Shown here piece after piece: positions 10,000-20,968 of a DNA stretch of 64,000 nucleotides. The DNA comes from Aurantiochytrium sp. KH105. Lineage: Eukaryota; Sar; Bigyra; Thraustochytrida; Thraustochytriidae. Location of the stretch: contig BGKB01000063.1 of assembly GCA_003116975.1 (NCBI GenBank), positions 1 to 64,000 on the forward strand. The letters are read 5' to 3'. Position 1 is the stretch's first letter; each line of letters starts with the position of its first letter. Below the pieces are notes generated by a model. The model saw nothing but the letters and a program-made list of their open reading frames with translations, was not told the origin of the DNA and did no database searches. The position numbers and the translations under genes are program-made.

Positions 10000-11136
10000 A
10001 TGCTCGGCGTGGTGCGTGCAAGAGCCTCGACCGCAAACTACACGCGCGAGTCGAGGCGGTGGATCACTGGGCGCAGAAAGGCAGCACAGGAGCGCCAGCG
10101 GCGACAATGGCGACAGGGCGTGCAGCAGATGCTCGCCGAGCGGTGGGAGCTGCGCGAGGCCCAGAGGCTGCAGCAAGCGAAAGAAGCACAGATCTTGCAG
10201 CAGCAGCACAAGCAGCAAAAGGGGAAGCCAATTGAGGCAAATTCCACCCGAAAATGGTACATGAGAATACCTGGCGTGCAGAGCTTGTATGACTACTACG
10301 CATGGGTCAAGCCCGCTTTCGCTCCCTTGAGCTATCCCCCCGAATACGATATTCCGTATTGGTATCGTAAGAAGTACACGCTCGAGGATTTCCGGAGAGG
10401 TTTTGTGGACGGAACGCGCATGTACATACGATCCTTCAAGGACCCTGATGTGGTTGACCATGGTATTCTCGATCCCAAAGAGCTTGAGCGCAAGATGAAA
10501 AAGGAGGAAAAGGAAATGGATGAGCTCGCGGAAAAGGTCAAGGTTACCCGAAAACAGGCCCAGAAGGGTCTTGGCATGACGCGATCGATTCTCGAGGGCT
10601 TGCGCGATGGCATGACAAGCTTTGTCGAGGGTTACAAAGAAGGCCGTGTGCAAGCCATGGCGGACATCGAAGAGGATAATCGCAAGAGAGCCAAAGAAGG
10701 GAAACGACCCCGCGGTATCACGTCATTCTTGCTTCAAGGAGACGACGAAGATGCCGAAAAATTAAAACGCTCATCGAAATTTACGCTCAACAAGTACAGA
10801 AAACTCCGCGCCGACCGCGTGCGCATCGCTCGAGAAATCAAGGAAAAGGCTGAGGAAGAAGCCGAGGAAGCTCTTTGGGACAAAGCAGAGGCAGAACTGA
10901 AGGCTGAGGCCGCCGCAGAAGTAGCTCGTCGTGAAGCCGCGGAGGCTGAGCGTATTGCCCGCGGCCCTCAGTACGAGACAGGCGTAGGCAGTCACAAGCG
11001 ACGAAGGGCAGCAAAACGACTCTCGCGAGCGCTTGACGCTCACTCCGACGGAGAGGACCCGCACACTGGCGAGAAGGGGAAGGAGGGCGAGGAAGGTGGA
11101 CTGCACATCTCGAAGGAGACCAAAAAGGATACTTAG
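10000..11136 (+). CDS. Orphan charged protein, possibly mitochondrial
   Basis: 378-residue protein counted from the ATG at 10000; the frame stays open further upstream only through a non-ATG codon. I do not recognise the family. The N-terminus (MLGVVRARASTANYTRESRR) is rich in Arg, Ser and Ala and lacks acids until residue 16, like a mitochondrial presequence. Residues 35-80 are Gln/Glu-rich. A compact aromatic section near 80-140 (repeated Tyr, Pro and Trp, e.g. DIPYWYRKKY) looks folded and is the most useful part for homology searching. The rest is highly charged, probably helical, with Lys/Glu/Ala runs at 270-330 and a disordered acidic end. It lies 207 bases after the SNF2-LRR gene on the same strand and converges on the kinesin gene. 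Confidence 0.7.
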   Translation: MLGVVRARASTANYTRESRRWITGRRKAAQERQRRQWRQGVQQMLAERWELREAQRLQQAKEAQILQQQHKQQKGKPIEANSTRKWYMRIPGVQSLYDYYAWVKPAFAPLSYPPEYDIPYWYRKKYTLEDFRRGFVDGTRMYIRSFKDPDVVDHGILDPKELERKMKKEEKEMDELAEKVKVTRKQAQKGLGMTRSILEGLRDGMTSFVEGYKEGRVQAMADIEEDNRKRAKEGKRPRGITSFLLQGDDEDAEKLKRSSKFTLNKYRKLRADRVRIAREIKEKAEEEAEEALWDKAEAELKAEAAAEVARREAAEAERIARGPQYETGVGSHKRRRAAKRLSRALDAHSDGEDPHTGEKGKEGEEGGLHISKETKKDT

Positions 11137-11595
11137 AATGCAAAAAGGGAACGCGATTCGAGACGCTTTAGTGCGCTGTTGATGCATATCGCCGACCGTT
11201 TTTTCTTCTGACCTCGACAGAAACTGTGAAAGCTTGGTTATGTTGCCGCGCAGTAGGCCTATGTTGTTTGTCGGATCCTGTGCGCATATATTTTTTCTCT
11301 TGCAGTCCGTCGGATGTCCAGGAGGAGATAACGCAGCTGCCACTAGGGCAGTGTATGGCGCAGTAGACATTTCTACTCAAATATCGACACGCGGGCACAG
11401 TTTCTTTTTTTGGGGGGGATGAGGGAGGGGTTTTCTGGTCTGAATTTCTTCCCGGGAACCATGAATCGACCCACTTTTTCCCTTCATCCATCCAATCAAA
11501 GCAGACCCGTTTTGAAATTGTACTGGCAAACGGGTCACGGTGGCGCTCATTGCTAATTGGAATTATATTTAGTACACAAACAAGGCGCCTAAGGC
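11137..11595. other. Convergent intergenic region
   Basis: 459 bases between two gene 3' ends (orphan protein and kinesin). No gene seen. A T run followed by a G run at about 11405-11420 is the only notable feature. Presumably both polyadenylation regions. Confidence 0.5.
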
Positions 11596-14500
11596 CTACT
11601 TGCTTGAAGAAGAAGACGTTGCCGCATGGGTCTCTTTGATGGCGAGCGCCTGAAGACAGCGTGTGACGAGGTTGAATAGACCTGTCAAATCTTTGTTCAC
11701 GCCTTCGGGAAGCTCCTCCGACTGTGACCGAACTTGGACAACGATAGACTTGATCTTGTCCATGATGGTTTGCATGGCAAGCTGCTCTTTGGCATGGTTG
11801 ATGGAGCGCTGCCGAAGCTTCTCCATCTCTACGAGCAAACTCTCGTTGTCGCCCGAGGGAAGCCGCGCGCGCGGAGATTTGGGCGTGCGCGGGGTCCCCG
11901 ATGCATACTGAGCGCTTTTGGCGCTGGCGAGAGCCGATTGCATTTCCTGGCGCTCCTTGGCCATATTTTCCAGCTGTACTCGCATCTTGGCGTTTTCCTC
12001 GCGAACCGAACGCAGCTGATTGTCACGCTTCGCAACTCGAGCGGTCATTTGCTCGCGAAATGTCTGATACTGCTCCGTGAGCGCGCGCACACGCTGTTCC
12101 AAGCGCGCGTTAGCCTCGGCACCCTCCGATTTACCTGTCCGAAAGTCCATCTCCTTGGAAAGACTACTCGCGCTTCGTGGACGGACACTCGATTGATCCG
12201 TGTTCGGGTCCTGACCTTGCGTGACCTCCAGGCCATGATCTGTCTCCGCGCCAACGGCAAGAGTAAGAACGTTATCCTTTTGCTGCTGCGCGAATGTGAC
12301 GATCTCGTTGTCCTCCACATAGGAGGAATCCGGGTCTGGGTTAACTCCGAGCGCCTGTCGCAGTTCTCTGCTCTTTTCGTCCGCCCCCGGCGTTGCGTGT
12401 TGAGACTCGAGTGCAAGGCGCTTGAGATGGATGAGCTCGGTCGTTTTCTCGTCCAAGCGCTCCTCGGTGTCGCGGCGTTTCTTTTCGCTCTCGTCGAGCT
12501 CGTCCTGTAGCGCAATTATCTGGTCGTCCCGTTCGTTGAGACGCTGGGTAAGGTTGACCATAATATCCCGCTGTTTGAGCAAAAGCTGCTTGTAGCGATC
12601 CGTCTGGGCAAGCTGGACTTCGATCTGCTCGCGTTCGCGCTCGAGGTCCTCGACCTTGGCACTGTACTCGGCCCGCATTTGGTCCCGATGCGCTTTGAGT
12701 GCAGTGCGAAACTGCGGCGTGTCTTGCACGTTGCTCAAGTGCATCGAACCCGGTCCACCCATGAGCATCTTGCTCTGCAGCTGGGCGATGCGCTCCTCGA
12801 GCTGACGTTTGGCCTCTTTTTCTCTCATGAACTCCACGGAGCGAGACTCGAGCGCGCGCAGCGCAGCCATTTTGTCGGCTTCGGCGCGACGCTTTTGGTC
12901 TTCAAGCTCGAGCACAACACGCTGATCGACGACATTTTTCGACTTTTGCGCCAGCTCTCGGCGCAAGCGCTTGAGTTCGCGCTCGTACTTTCGCAAGAGC
13001 GAGTTCTTGTCAACGTCTTCGTTGACGCAAGCTTTGTTGCGGATGCTTTTGGCCCGATTGGCGAACTTGAGCGTTGAAAGGGTCTCCGAGATGGCATCGC
13101 CAGCAGGGCTGATCATAGCGTACATGGCCGTCTTGCAGTTACCCCCCAAACTGTCCTCCAAGATGCGCGTCAGCTTCGAATCCCGATACGGGATATGCTG
13201 CCGGCCGCGGTCATCAGTGAGAGCCGAAATGACGTTGCCAAGCGCAGACAGCGAGCGATTAATTTTGCGGCTTTCCTCGAGGCGCTGGCCAGTCGCTCCA
13301 GAGATGCGAACCCGCTCCGAGCCCGCCAAATCGACAAGGTTGAGCTTGGCGATGCGGAAGCGCTGGCGGACCAAGTCCTCGGGTGACTTGTCCCCAAACG
13401 CATTGGCAATGAGCATTTTTTCGAACTGTTCAGATGAAATGCTCCGGCCTTGCAGGTCTACAAAGGTGGTTTCGCACTGCTCGACGATAATCTTGAGAAT
13501 GGCGTGACTACGGCTACTCACTTCGTTCAGTTTGGTCTTGCCTGTGGCGCGTCCTGCCGCCCCGCGCGACATGAGTTTAAAGATCTCCGCGGGTGACCGC
13601 ACCACCCATTCGGACAGACCTTCGACGTAGACTCCTCTTGTGTTTTCCTTCGACCTGTCGTCTTCCCTGATTTGCAGATTGGCATTTTCGGGCTTGAGGA
13701 GATCATAGATGACATCGTTGTAAATTTGAAGATAAGAGGCGCGCACCAAGAAGCGATTTCCCCCAGATGCCTTTTCTTGAATGTGCGAAAAGATTTGTTC
13801 GATAGCGCGCGGAACGACGCCTCGGTCCTCGAAGCGCTCAGCATCGCCTTCCATCGTGTACGTTTTGCCAGTGCCGGTTTGACCGTATGCGAAGATGGTA
13901 GCGTTGTAGCCTTCAAGGCAAGACGCAACCAGCGAGCGAGCGGACCGATCGTAGATTTCGCGTTGCGAAGAACCCATGCCGTGTACCGCATCGAATGTAA
14001 ATGAGCTGTGGTCTGTGATTTGTACGGAATTTTGTTCCGGGGTCACGTGTACGAGTTGAGGTGCTCGTCTGTCATCGTGAGCCAAATACGGACGCAGTCG
14101 AACGACAACTTGGACGCGTTGCATGGCGCGTTGAGAGAAAGAATCAGCCCGGCTTTCTCGACTTAGGAATCGGATGGAGCTCGACTCGCGTGGACGCTGT
14201 TGCTGTTGGGATTCTGCTTGATCTTCATCTTCATCAGCGTACATGTCTTCATTCTGAACGAGAGCATCCACAAGCTCCATGTCGATTTCGCTGCCAGCGA
14301 CCTCGGCTGCAGCAATGGCAACGCGCCCGACCTCTTCCATCATCATTTGGTCTTCGAGGATGTCTTGCGCACTACCTCCGCCACCCGTGTGAGGACTTCG
14401 GCTGCCAGTTGTGGTACCACGATCACGAGGAGACCCCATGGAGGCCTGGTCTGCCTCATCTTCGCTGTACATGAAACTATCGTACTTTTCATCCTCGTCT

Positions 14501-14673
14501 GGGTCCTCGGTGTCCTCGTCGTCCATTTCTTTACGCGCTTTGTGGGTCCTGTTCGCGAACAAGGTTTCGTCGCCGTCGAGGAGATCGCCGGCCAGCAGAG
14601 ACGGCGACGAGGTAGATCGATGGCTACTCGTGCCACTACTCTGTCTCCTCACGAGGCGTTGCCGCGCGTCCAT
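11596..14673 (-). CDS. Kinesin with N-terminal extension and long coiled coil
   Basis: 1025-residue microtubule motor from the ATG at 14673 (the frame continues three codons upstream to a GTG, not used). Residues 1-180 are disordered and acidic, with Ser/Glu/Asp runs. The motor domain spans about 182-545 with the P-loop GQTGTGKT near 262-269. It also has the switch I type NEVSSRSHA, switch II DLAGSE, and the closing KFANRAKSIRN. The motor is therefore not at the extreme N-terminus. The sequence after it (LLRKYERELKRLRRELAQKS) begins a heptad-rich coiled coil running to about 920, so a dimer is likely. The C-terminal 100 residues form another short coil. Class not assigned; the neck sequence resembles ungrouped or ARK-like kinesins more than kinesin-14. 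Confidence 0.93.
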   Translation of the reverse strand: MDARQRLVRRQSSGTSSHRSTSSPSLLAGDLLDGDETLFANRTHKARKEMDDEDTEDPDEDEKYDSFMYSEDEADQASMGSPRDRGTTTGSRSPHTGGGGSAQDILEDQMMMEEVGRVAIAAAEVAGSEIDMELVDALVQNEDMYADEDEDQAESQQQQRPRESSSIRFLSRESRADSFSQRAMQRVQVVVRLRPYLAHDDRRAPQLVHVTPEQNSVQITDHSSFTFDAVHGMGSSQREIYDRSARSLVASCLEGYNATIFAYGQTGTGKTYTMEGDAERFEDRGVVPRAIEQIFSHIQEKASGGNRFLVRASYLQIYNDVIYDLLKPENANLQIREDDRSKENTRGVYVEGLSEWVVRSPAEIFKLMSRGAAGRATGKTKLNEVSSRSHAILKIIVEQCETTFVDLQGRSISSEQFEKMLIANAFGDKSPEDLVRQRFRIAKLNLVDLAGSERVRISGATGQRLEESRKINRSLSALGNVISALTDDRGRQHIPYRDSKLTRILEDSLGGNCKTAMYAMISPAGDAISETLSTLKFANRAKSIRNKACVNEDVDKNSLLRKYERELKRLRRELAQKSKNVVDQRVVLELEDQKRRAEADKMAALRALESRSVEFMREKEAKRQLEERIAQLQSKMLMGGPGSMHLSNVQDTPQFRTALKAHRDQMRAEYSAKVEDLEREREQIEVQLAQTDRYKQLLLKQRDIMVNLTQRLNERDDQIIALQDELDESEKKRRDTEERLDEKTTELIHLKRLALESQHATPGADEKSRELRQALGVNPDPDSSYVEDNEIVTFAQQQKDNVLTLAVGAETDHGLEVTQGQDPNTDQSSVRPRSASSLSKEMDFRTGKSEGAEANARLEQRVRALTEQYQTFREQMTARVAKRDNQLRSVREENAKMRVQLENMAKERQEMQSALASAKSAQYASGTPRTPKSPRARLPSGDNESLLVEMEKLRQRSINHAKEQLAMQTIMDKIKSIVVQVRSQSEELPEGVNKDLTGLFNLVTRCLQALAIKETHAATSSSSSK

Positions 14674-15311
<638 letters not shown>

Positions 15312-16943
15312 TTAGAAGGGCTCGCAGTCGCGGCGCTGGAACCAAACGCGTGCTTTGAGACCAAACGCCTTGGACTTCTTCAAGCCCTTGTACACGTCCT
15401 CGCTAAAGGGGTTCCATTCGGTCTTCTTGGAGCAGTCGACAAAGATGATGAGGCGCTTTTTGTCGAATTGAAGCTCGACGTCGACAACGCGAAGCGTCTT
15501 GGCGATCTTTTTCATGCGCGCATCCTGCTTGGCGAGGATCCTGCGGCAAAATGGCAAAATGTCCTCTTCGAGGTCGCGGCAGGAGAGGCGCATTGCCGAG
15601 TCCTGCGGGGTGGCCAGGCGGATGACGGGCATGAATGGGATCTTGGGGATATGCGGCGTCAGCTTGCACGGTTCGACCTTGATGATCCTGCCAAGATCCT
15701 CGCCACGGTCCATGTTCATGACCACCTCGAGGTCTTTTCCGGCGTCCTGACGGCAAGCGAACTCGTCGAGGATGTGAAAGCCTGGAGATCCATTTGAAGC
15801 CTTGACCTCGTTCGGGGCCTGGAAGAGCGCAATTCGAGCGTTCTTGAATGCGACATGCAAGAGAACGATCATGCCCGTCTCGTGAGGGCCAGGAATGACT
15901 GGATCGCTCGGATGCGCTTTCGCACTCGCCAGGGTGAACGAGTTCTTGGTATCGATCACCGTGAAGCCATCGTTGGCGTAGCGCTCCACAGCGGCCAGCT
16001 CTGCCTTGAGGTCGCGCGCATTCAAGATGCGTTGAAGGACGGGCTTGTAGGGCGGCGCCCAGGCAGTCGTGCTCATCGGCGACGAGGACGAAAAATGGTC
16101 CGCGGCATGGTTCCCGGTGGGCCGCTGAGCACCAACAGCGAGGGAGCGCGGAGGGAGACAGCTTTGGGGCCGAATGGAGCGCTTCTCGTGCGCCGAGGCC
16201 GAATCTGAGAGATGGAGCGGCGTCGTCGTGGTGATCAATTGCGCAGAAGGGCTTGAGCGCAGCGGATGCGCTCCAAGTTGGACTGCATTTCGCCATGGGT
16301 TGACTCGCGGGTATCCATCGCGCATTGTGAAAGGCTCGGAGTCTGCACCCAGCTCATGCAGACGGTCTTGGGCGCTGTGGTGCTCGTCAATACTTTGCCG
16401 GTAGGCTTTCCACACTGGCACTTGATGTGTTCGAGGCATGTGCGCGACAAGACGGCTCGCCAGAAAGCCTTCGTTGTCCAGATCCGGGTCATCAAATTCT
16501 GAGAGGGCCTTTTGCGCCGCTGCGCAAAAGGGATTGCTTCTGTACTCGCGTTGCGACGCGGCCACATCGCTTTCAAAACGTTGGAAAAAAAGGTCCGAAG
16601 GAATGAGACCCAGCGCTTCTTGGTCGTCGGGCGCGCCAGCTGCAGCGACCGAGGGCTCAAGCGTGTGCGAGGGGTCGGCACCAGCAGAGTAGAGACCGGC
16701 ATCAGGGTGAGCCGGGTCCTCGAGATGCTGGATGATTTCAAATGTCTCAAGTGCGATGAACTTGCCAAGCGATGGGCACACCTCGCGGGGTGCGGAAGAT
16801 ACACTGGTTTCGTGATGGGTCGTGGCCGAGCCTTCAAGGCTTTTGCACGCCCAAATGCTGTCATTGAAGAAGTTGTGCGGGTGGTCCCGCGAGGCGTCGC
16901 TAGTTTCGCGCGCCATTTCCTTCGACCAGGGCGTGGGCTCCAT
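15312..16943 (-). CDS. PSP1 C-terminal-domain protein
   Basis: 543-residue protein from the ATG at 16943; the frame stays open upstream to a GTG, but with low-complexity Asn/Asp/Lys sequence. The C-terminal 85 residues (about 459-543) match the PSP1 C-terminal conserved region. They begin with a Glu-rich turn and a helix with Phe-Cys-Arg-Arg. The central strand pair LRVVDVELQF and RLIIFVDCS follows, then the terminal ARVWFQRRD. PSP1 domains occur in bacterial YaaT/RicT proteins and in eukaryotes such as yeast Psp1 and kinetoplastid RNA-binding proteins. An RNA or translation-related role is possible but unproven. The N-terminal 280 residues look largely disordered. A second conserved-looking block (about 285-420) precedes PSP1. 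Transcribed in the same direction as the kinesin. Confidence 0.75.
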   Translation of the reverse strand: MEPTPWSKEMARETSDASRDHPHNFFNDSIWACKSLEGSATTHHETSVSSAPREVCPSLGKFIALETFEIIQHLEDPAHPDAGLYSAGADPSHTLEPSVAAAGAPDDQEALGLIPSDLFFQRFESDVAASQREYRSNPFCAAAQKALSEFDDPDLDNEGFLASRLVAHMPRTHQVPVWKAYRQSIDEHHSAQDRLHELGADSEPFTMRDGYPRVNPWRNAVQLGAHPLRSSPSAQLITTTTPLHLSDSASAHEKRSIRPQSCLPPRSLAVGAQRPTGNHAADHFSSSSPMSTTAWAPPYKPVLQRILNARDLKAELAAVERYANDGFTVIDTKNSFTLASAKAHPSDPVIPGPHETGMIVLLHVAFKNARIALFQAPNEVKASNGSPGFHILDEFACRQDAGKDLEVVMNMDRGEDLGRIIKVEPCKLTPHIPKIPFMPVIRLATPQDSAMRLSCRDLEEDILPFCRRILAKQDARMKKIAKTLRVVDVELQFDKKRLIIFVDCSKKTEWNPFSEDVYKGLKKSKAFGLKARVWFQRRDCEPF

Positions 16944-17120
16944 GCTCGTTCCTGATCTTTCGTCGGATCCGTTCTTGTCCTTGTCGTTCTTGATGTTGTT
17001 ATTGTCCTCGTGAAGGCGACGGTGGCGAACGGCGGCGGTACTCCAAGCGCGTCGGGTTCGTCCGGTGTCGCGCACGTCTTCACGACTCCTGCGTCGTGCG
17101 TTTTGAGCAAACGTTTGTGG

Positions 17121-17201
17121 ATTTGAATTCCAAATTCAAATTCCTGTTTGCCCGCGTTCGCTTGAAGTTTTGATTTTGAATTTTTGAAGAAATTCAAAAT
17201 C
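17121..17201. repeat. Two AT-rich inverted repeats sharing a core
   Basis: First: 9-bp arms ATTTGAATT and AATTCAAAT at 17121-17129 and 17133-17141 with a 3-base loop. Second: 12-bp arms GATTTTGAATTT and AAATTCAAAATC at 17172-17183 and 17190-17201 with a 6-base loop. Both arms match perfectly. They share a TTGAATT/AATTCAA core and lie about 180-260 bases upstream of the PSP1-domain gene start, probably in its promoter or leader. Confidence 0.9.
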
Positions 17202-17270
17202 CTTCTCTCCTGTCAGCGAGACCTGGCAGCGTGTTTAGCCGGCGGGTCAAGGAGCGGCGCGAAAGATGTC

Positions 17271-17340
17271 GGAGACCGAGCGAATTCGCCTTCAAAGCCT
17301 CGTCTGGAGACCGAGCGAATTCGCCTTCAAAGCCTCGTCT
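17271..17340. repeat. Perfect 35-bp tandem duplication
   Basis: Copies at 17271-17305 and 17306-17340 are identical, each beginning GGAGACCGAG and ending CCTCGTCT, followed by a three-base start of a third copy. Confidence 0.95.
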
Positions 17341-20300
17341 GGAAGTCCGAGATGCTTCGTCGGCCAAACGACCTCTTCTTCTTTCCCTTGTTCCTAGTCT
17401 GCTATAGAGTCAGTGAGCCCAACGAAGGCGGTAGTTAGTTACAGTTAGTCCCGCGCTGCGTTTTCGTGTGCGTCGTGTCGCCAGTTAAGTCAGTCTGTCT
17501 CCCGCTCCAGCCACAACTCAAACCGTCACCTAACCACGTGCGCGCCCAAGCTCAGCATGCAACGAGAAGGCAAGACAAGATGCCAAGGAAGCGAGTCGTC
17601 GAGCGATCTTGCAAGCCTGCCAGTGTCCATCCGCTCGCAAGCTCGCTCGCCCGCCTGCCGTCCTGTTCGAAGAACGAAAAAAGCTCGCTCCGCCTCCCTT
17701 TGTCTCTTGGCCCCTCTGCACCCCGCGCCTCTCTGCACCCTCTGGCCCCACGGGACCCCCCCCCCCCACCGGTGATGACCTCCGGACGCGCGCAGGCTAC
17801 GCCGCGCCCGATAGCGCCCCCTAGGTCCGCCTAGAAACCCCGCCTCGACATCCCAAAGCATCAACGTACTACAGCCCAAAGCAGCAGGCCGCGGGGCCGG
17901 CCGGCCGCGTTCCGGGAGGGGAGACGTACCTGGGCTCGGACCGCACGCCGCGGCGCTCGATTGATCGCGCGCCACGCCGCGGCGCGAGCGCGAAGATGAA
18001 ACGAAGGAGGGAGGGAGTGAGCGAACAAAGAAATAGAATGATCGCAAGCAGCGCAGATGAGATGAGATGCGATGAGAATAGGAGAGCTGCGAAGGCGAGA
18101 CAGCGGCTCGTGGCGCGCGCGCGCGCGAGCGAGTGAGCTCGAGCTCGCGAGACGTGGAAAATGCGCGCGTGCACGCAGGGAGTCCCCCGCTCGCTCGAAA
18201 AATACAGGGTCGACGGTGCCGCGAGGCTCGCGGCGGCACAATGTGGGCAATGCTCGGCTGCGCTTGCGAGATGGGTTCGCCGGCGCCACCCCGCGGCGCG
18301 AGGCGTCGCAGGCGCTTGCGAGTCTGGGTTTGCGTTTTGTCGCGTGGAACTGAGCTTGACAGCAGCTCATCGCGACGAGCAAGCAGCGTCAAGTGCAAAG
18401 AAAAGGATCGAGACGACGACGATATTTACTGGCGACGCCGTCACGTGACGGACGGGCGGCCATGCAGTCATTCCTCGAGCCGTGGCGACCGTAGACGCGG
18501 CGAAAGCCGCCTTAAAAATTACTGGCGGGGGCCACGCGCAAAGAAGGCGACACGATCCGAGTCTTTGTAAGCAGTAGCAGCAGCAGACGCGGACCGCAGC
18601 ACTCGTTGTTCGATCCTGGCCAAAGTGTAGCAAGCTGAAGATCGATCGAGCGTGCGATCATTCATCAATCAATCCAGGTTGATCGACCTATCTGTCAGGG
18701 GGAGATCGGCAGAGACGCCCCGCCTAGGTTTTCTCGCGCGGGGGCGCGACGGACGCCAGGAGTAGCTGCCGAGTCCAGATTCCTTCTCGGTCCGCAGCGC
18801 GCGTGCCACCAGGCGGCGAGTGGCGTCGCTGTCGCGGCCTGGCGATCTGCCTGTTCGTGTGCAACACCGGGCTCCGCCTGGTCCTCCACAGTTTCGACTG
18901 ACCATCTCGAAGCATCCCTCAACTGCTGGTATTCGCTCGCGGCTGTAGCACCCTGCCAGCGTGTCACCAGCTAAAATGACAAGATGGACTCGCAATGATT
19001 GCCGCGGCGCACGCACGCGACATGCCACCTTAATGGTCAGAGTAGCTTTCTTTGGAATGAATTCTCCGCAGGTCGAGTGCTGGCCGCCGCGCCGAGCCGC
19101 GGGCCGACCTGCTTTGGTCTGCTCTGGTGCACGCCACTCGAATTTCGTGACGAAGCGCGCGTGGGCTTGGGGTCGTGCCCTCGTCATGGCCACGATGCTG
19201 ATCTTTGAGAGAGGAAGAACTGCTCAGGATCGCGGCGCGGCCAGAGCGCTCTATCAATTTTCGCGTTTCCATGGCATGGACGGACAGGTGGGCAGGATCC
19301 AGCCTCGGCGAGGACTGCAGGGCTATCGCAGAGTTTGCTCTCGCCATCTCAGGCTGGGCATCGAGCGAGCGAGCGAGCAAGATTCTTTCATGGTCAACTC
19401 ACCGATGCTTGGCCTGTTGGCGCGAGCGAGTAACGGGCCGGTTGCCTACTCACTGCCTGCCCTATTGCCTGCCTGATTCGCCCGGGAGAGTCAGGAACCT
19501 GCCAGTGGACAAGTCTGGTCGCAGCCTCAACTGCAAGGCGCCGCGCGGGGGCAGGCGCAAACATCATCGAGCGTGCCATACAAGACAACTTGAATTGGCG
19601 AGCTCCAAGCTCCTCCTCCAGCTCAGCTCCCTCCTCCTCGCGGAAGTGAGCTGTCCGGGACGGCCGCAGGGAAAGAAGAATGCTTGGTCGCTTGTCTAAT
19701 CAAAGAAGAAAAATCAACCATTGATCATGGCTGGCTGTCAAGAATCGAAGAAGAAAAGCAATTGACCACGCTCAGAAGATTTAGACCAAAAACTTGGCAG
19801 CCCAAGATCGTCGGGCCAGCAGCAGCGGTAGCATATTTCACAGCACGTTGGTCTTGTGAAAGACATGGCGCTTCCGCGCGACCCGCTGGAGCGAGTGCCA
19901 TTCCTGGCAAATGCCTTCAGAGGGAGATTGAGCACCTAGAACTGGCAGACAGTACGATCATTCTTCCAATGGTAATCTTGCAAGAAGTCTTTTAACTTAA
20001 AAAGTTTGCGTTGCAGACTCCCTCGCTCGGACCCTCGCGAACTACGGCCCCGACCCCGGTCTGTCGATCGCTTATCATTTCATTAAACGCAAGTGGGCCG
20101 TCTACATAGTTAGAGGGCTCGCGGACAGTTCGAGATCTTAAAGTGGGCAGTGTCCAGGCGTCAAAAAAAGTTCTTGGGCTGGTCTCGTTGCTGAAAGGAC
20201 GCGGTCTGCGGCCTTCACTCATCGTGTTGAGGCGTTTCAGGCGTTGCAGGCATCGCAGGCGCCAATCAATGTGAACAGTGAGCTTGTGCTATTCTTGTCG

Positions 20301-20397
20301 TGGCTTGAGACGCTTGCCAAGACGTCGACGTCGGAGGATGGTGTCGAGAAAGCGCCGAGGGCTGGAGAGGGCTGTCACAACTGTTGCGGTCCTCACT

Positions 20398-20607
20398 TGA
20401 GTTGAACTGAAGGGCCGGCTCGTGAAATGCTCCGTCCCTCTCCGAGTCAGCAGGAGGATCTTCTTCAGTGGTTGAAGATCCGAGCGAACGCACCAGAGTG
20501 TAGCCTCGTCTGAGTTGATTCGAAGGGCCCGTGCAAGGCTCCGTCCCCTCTGCCAGGAGGAGGTCTTTCTCCAGTGGCTGCATACGATTCAAGATCGAAG
20601 CAAACGC
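20398..20607. repeat. Diverged tandem duplication, unit about 115 bp
   Basis: TGAGTTGA at 20398 and 20511 open two related segments. Each continues with GAAGGGCC, a CTCCGTCCC block, an AGGAGG block, a CAGTGG block and AAGATC plus GCRAACGC near its end. The offset drifts from 113 to 116 bases, so the copies are not in the same reading frame. Confidence 0.75.
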
Positions 20608-20931
20608 CGCAAAGAGCAGCCAGGTCCTCGACATCAAGTCTGTTGCTGCGCAGCCAAGCCTACGGAGGGCTTTGAAAGATCGATCATTCGCGTCCGGCAA
20701 GTCCATGAAAGCAAGTGATCGACCAAATGGTTGGTCGACCGATTGGCTGGCCGGCTCGTTGGCCGGCTGATCGTTACATGCAAGCAAGCAAAACGAGCAG
20801 ACGAACGCGAAAAAATTCGTGTGAAGGAATAGACAAATCAATAAAATGGCGCGCATGTCTTTCAAAAACAAATTGCTTCAAATTTGGCAGCCTTTCCGTT
20901 CTTTCAACGAACAGCCTGCTTGCTCTTTTTA

Positions 20932-20932
<1 letters not shown>

Positions 20933-20967
<35 letters not shown>
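20933..20967. repeat. (GCT)n trinucleotide tract
   Basis: About eleven GCT/CTG units, some 125 bases beyond the PPT1 stop codon on the downstream side of that minus-strand gene; possibly in its 3' UTR. Confidence 0.9.

Positions 20968-20968
<1 letters not shown>

Noticed and set aside
16944-17075. Upstream extension of the PSP1 protein
   Set aside because: Begins at GTG and encodes Asn/Asp/Lys low complexity; no ATG before 16943.
17526-18398. 290-residue minus frame
   Set aside because: Arg/Ser/Ala-rich, several frames equally open, no domain, GC-rich segment.
18600-18630. tRNA B-box-like GTTCGATCC
   Set aside because: No T-stem pairing and no acceptor stem or A box at the right distance; a similar TCGAATCC near 58255 fails for the same reasons.
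20266-20856. Minus-strand 196-residue frame with a signal-peptide-like start
   Set aside because: Has an ATG and hydrophobic start, but covers an out-of-frame DNA duplication, has no domain, and lies in repeat-rich DNA; chance is more likely.
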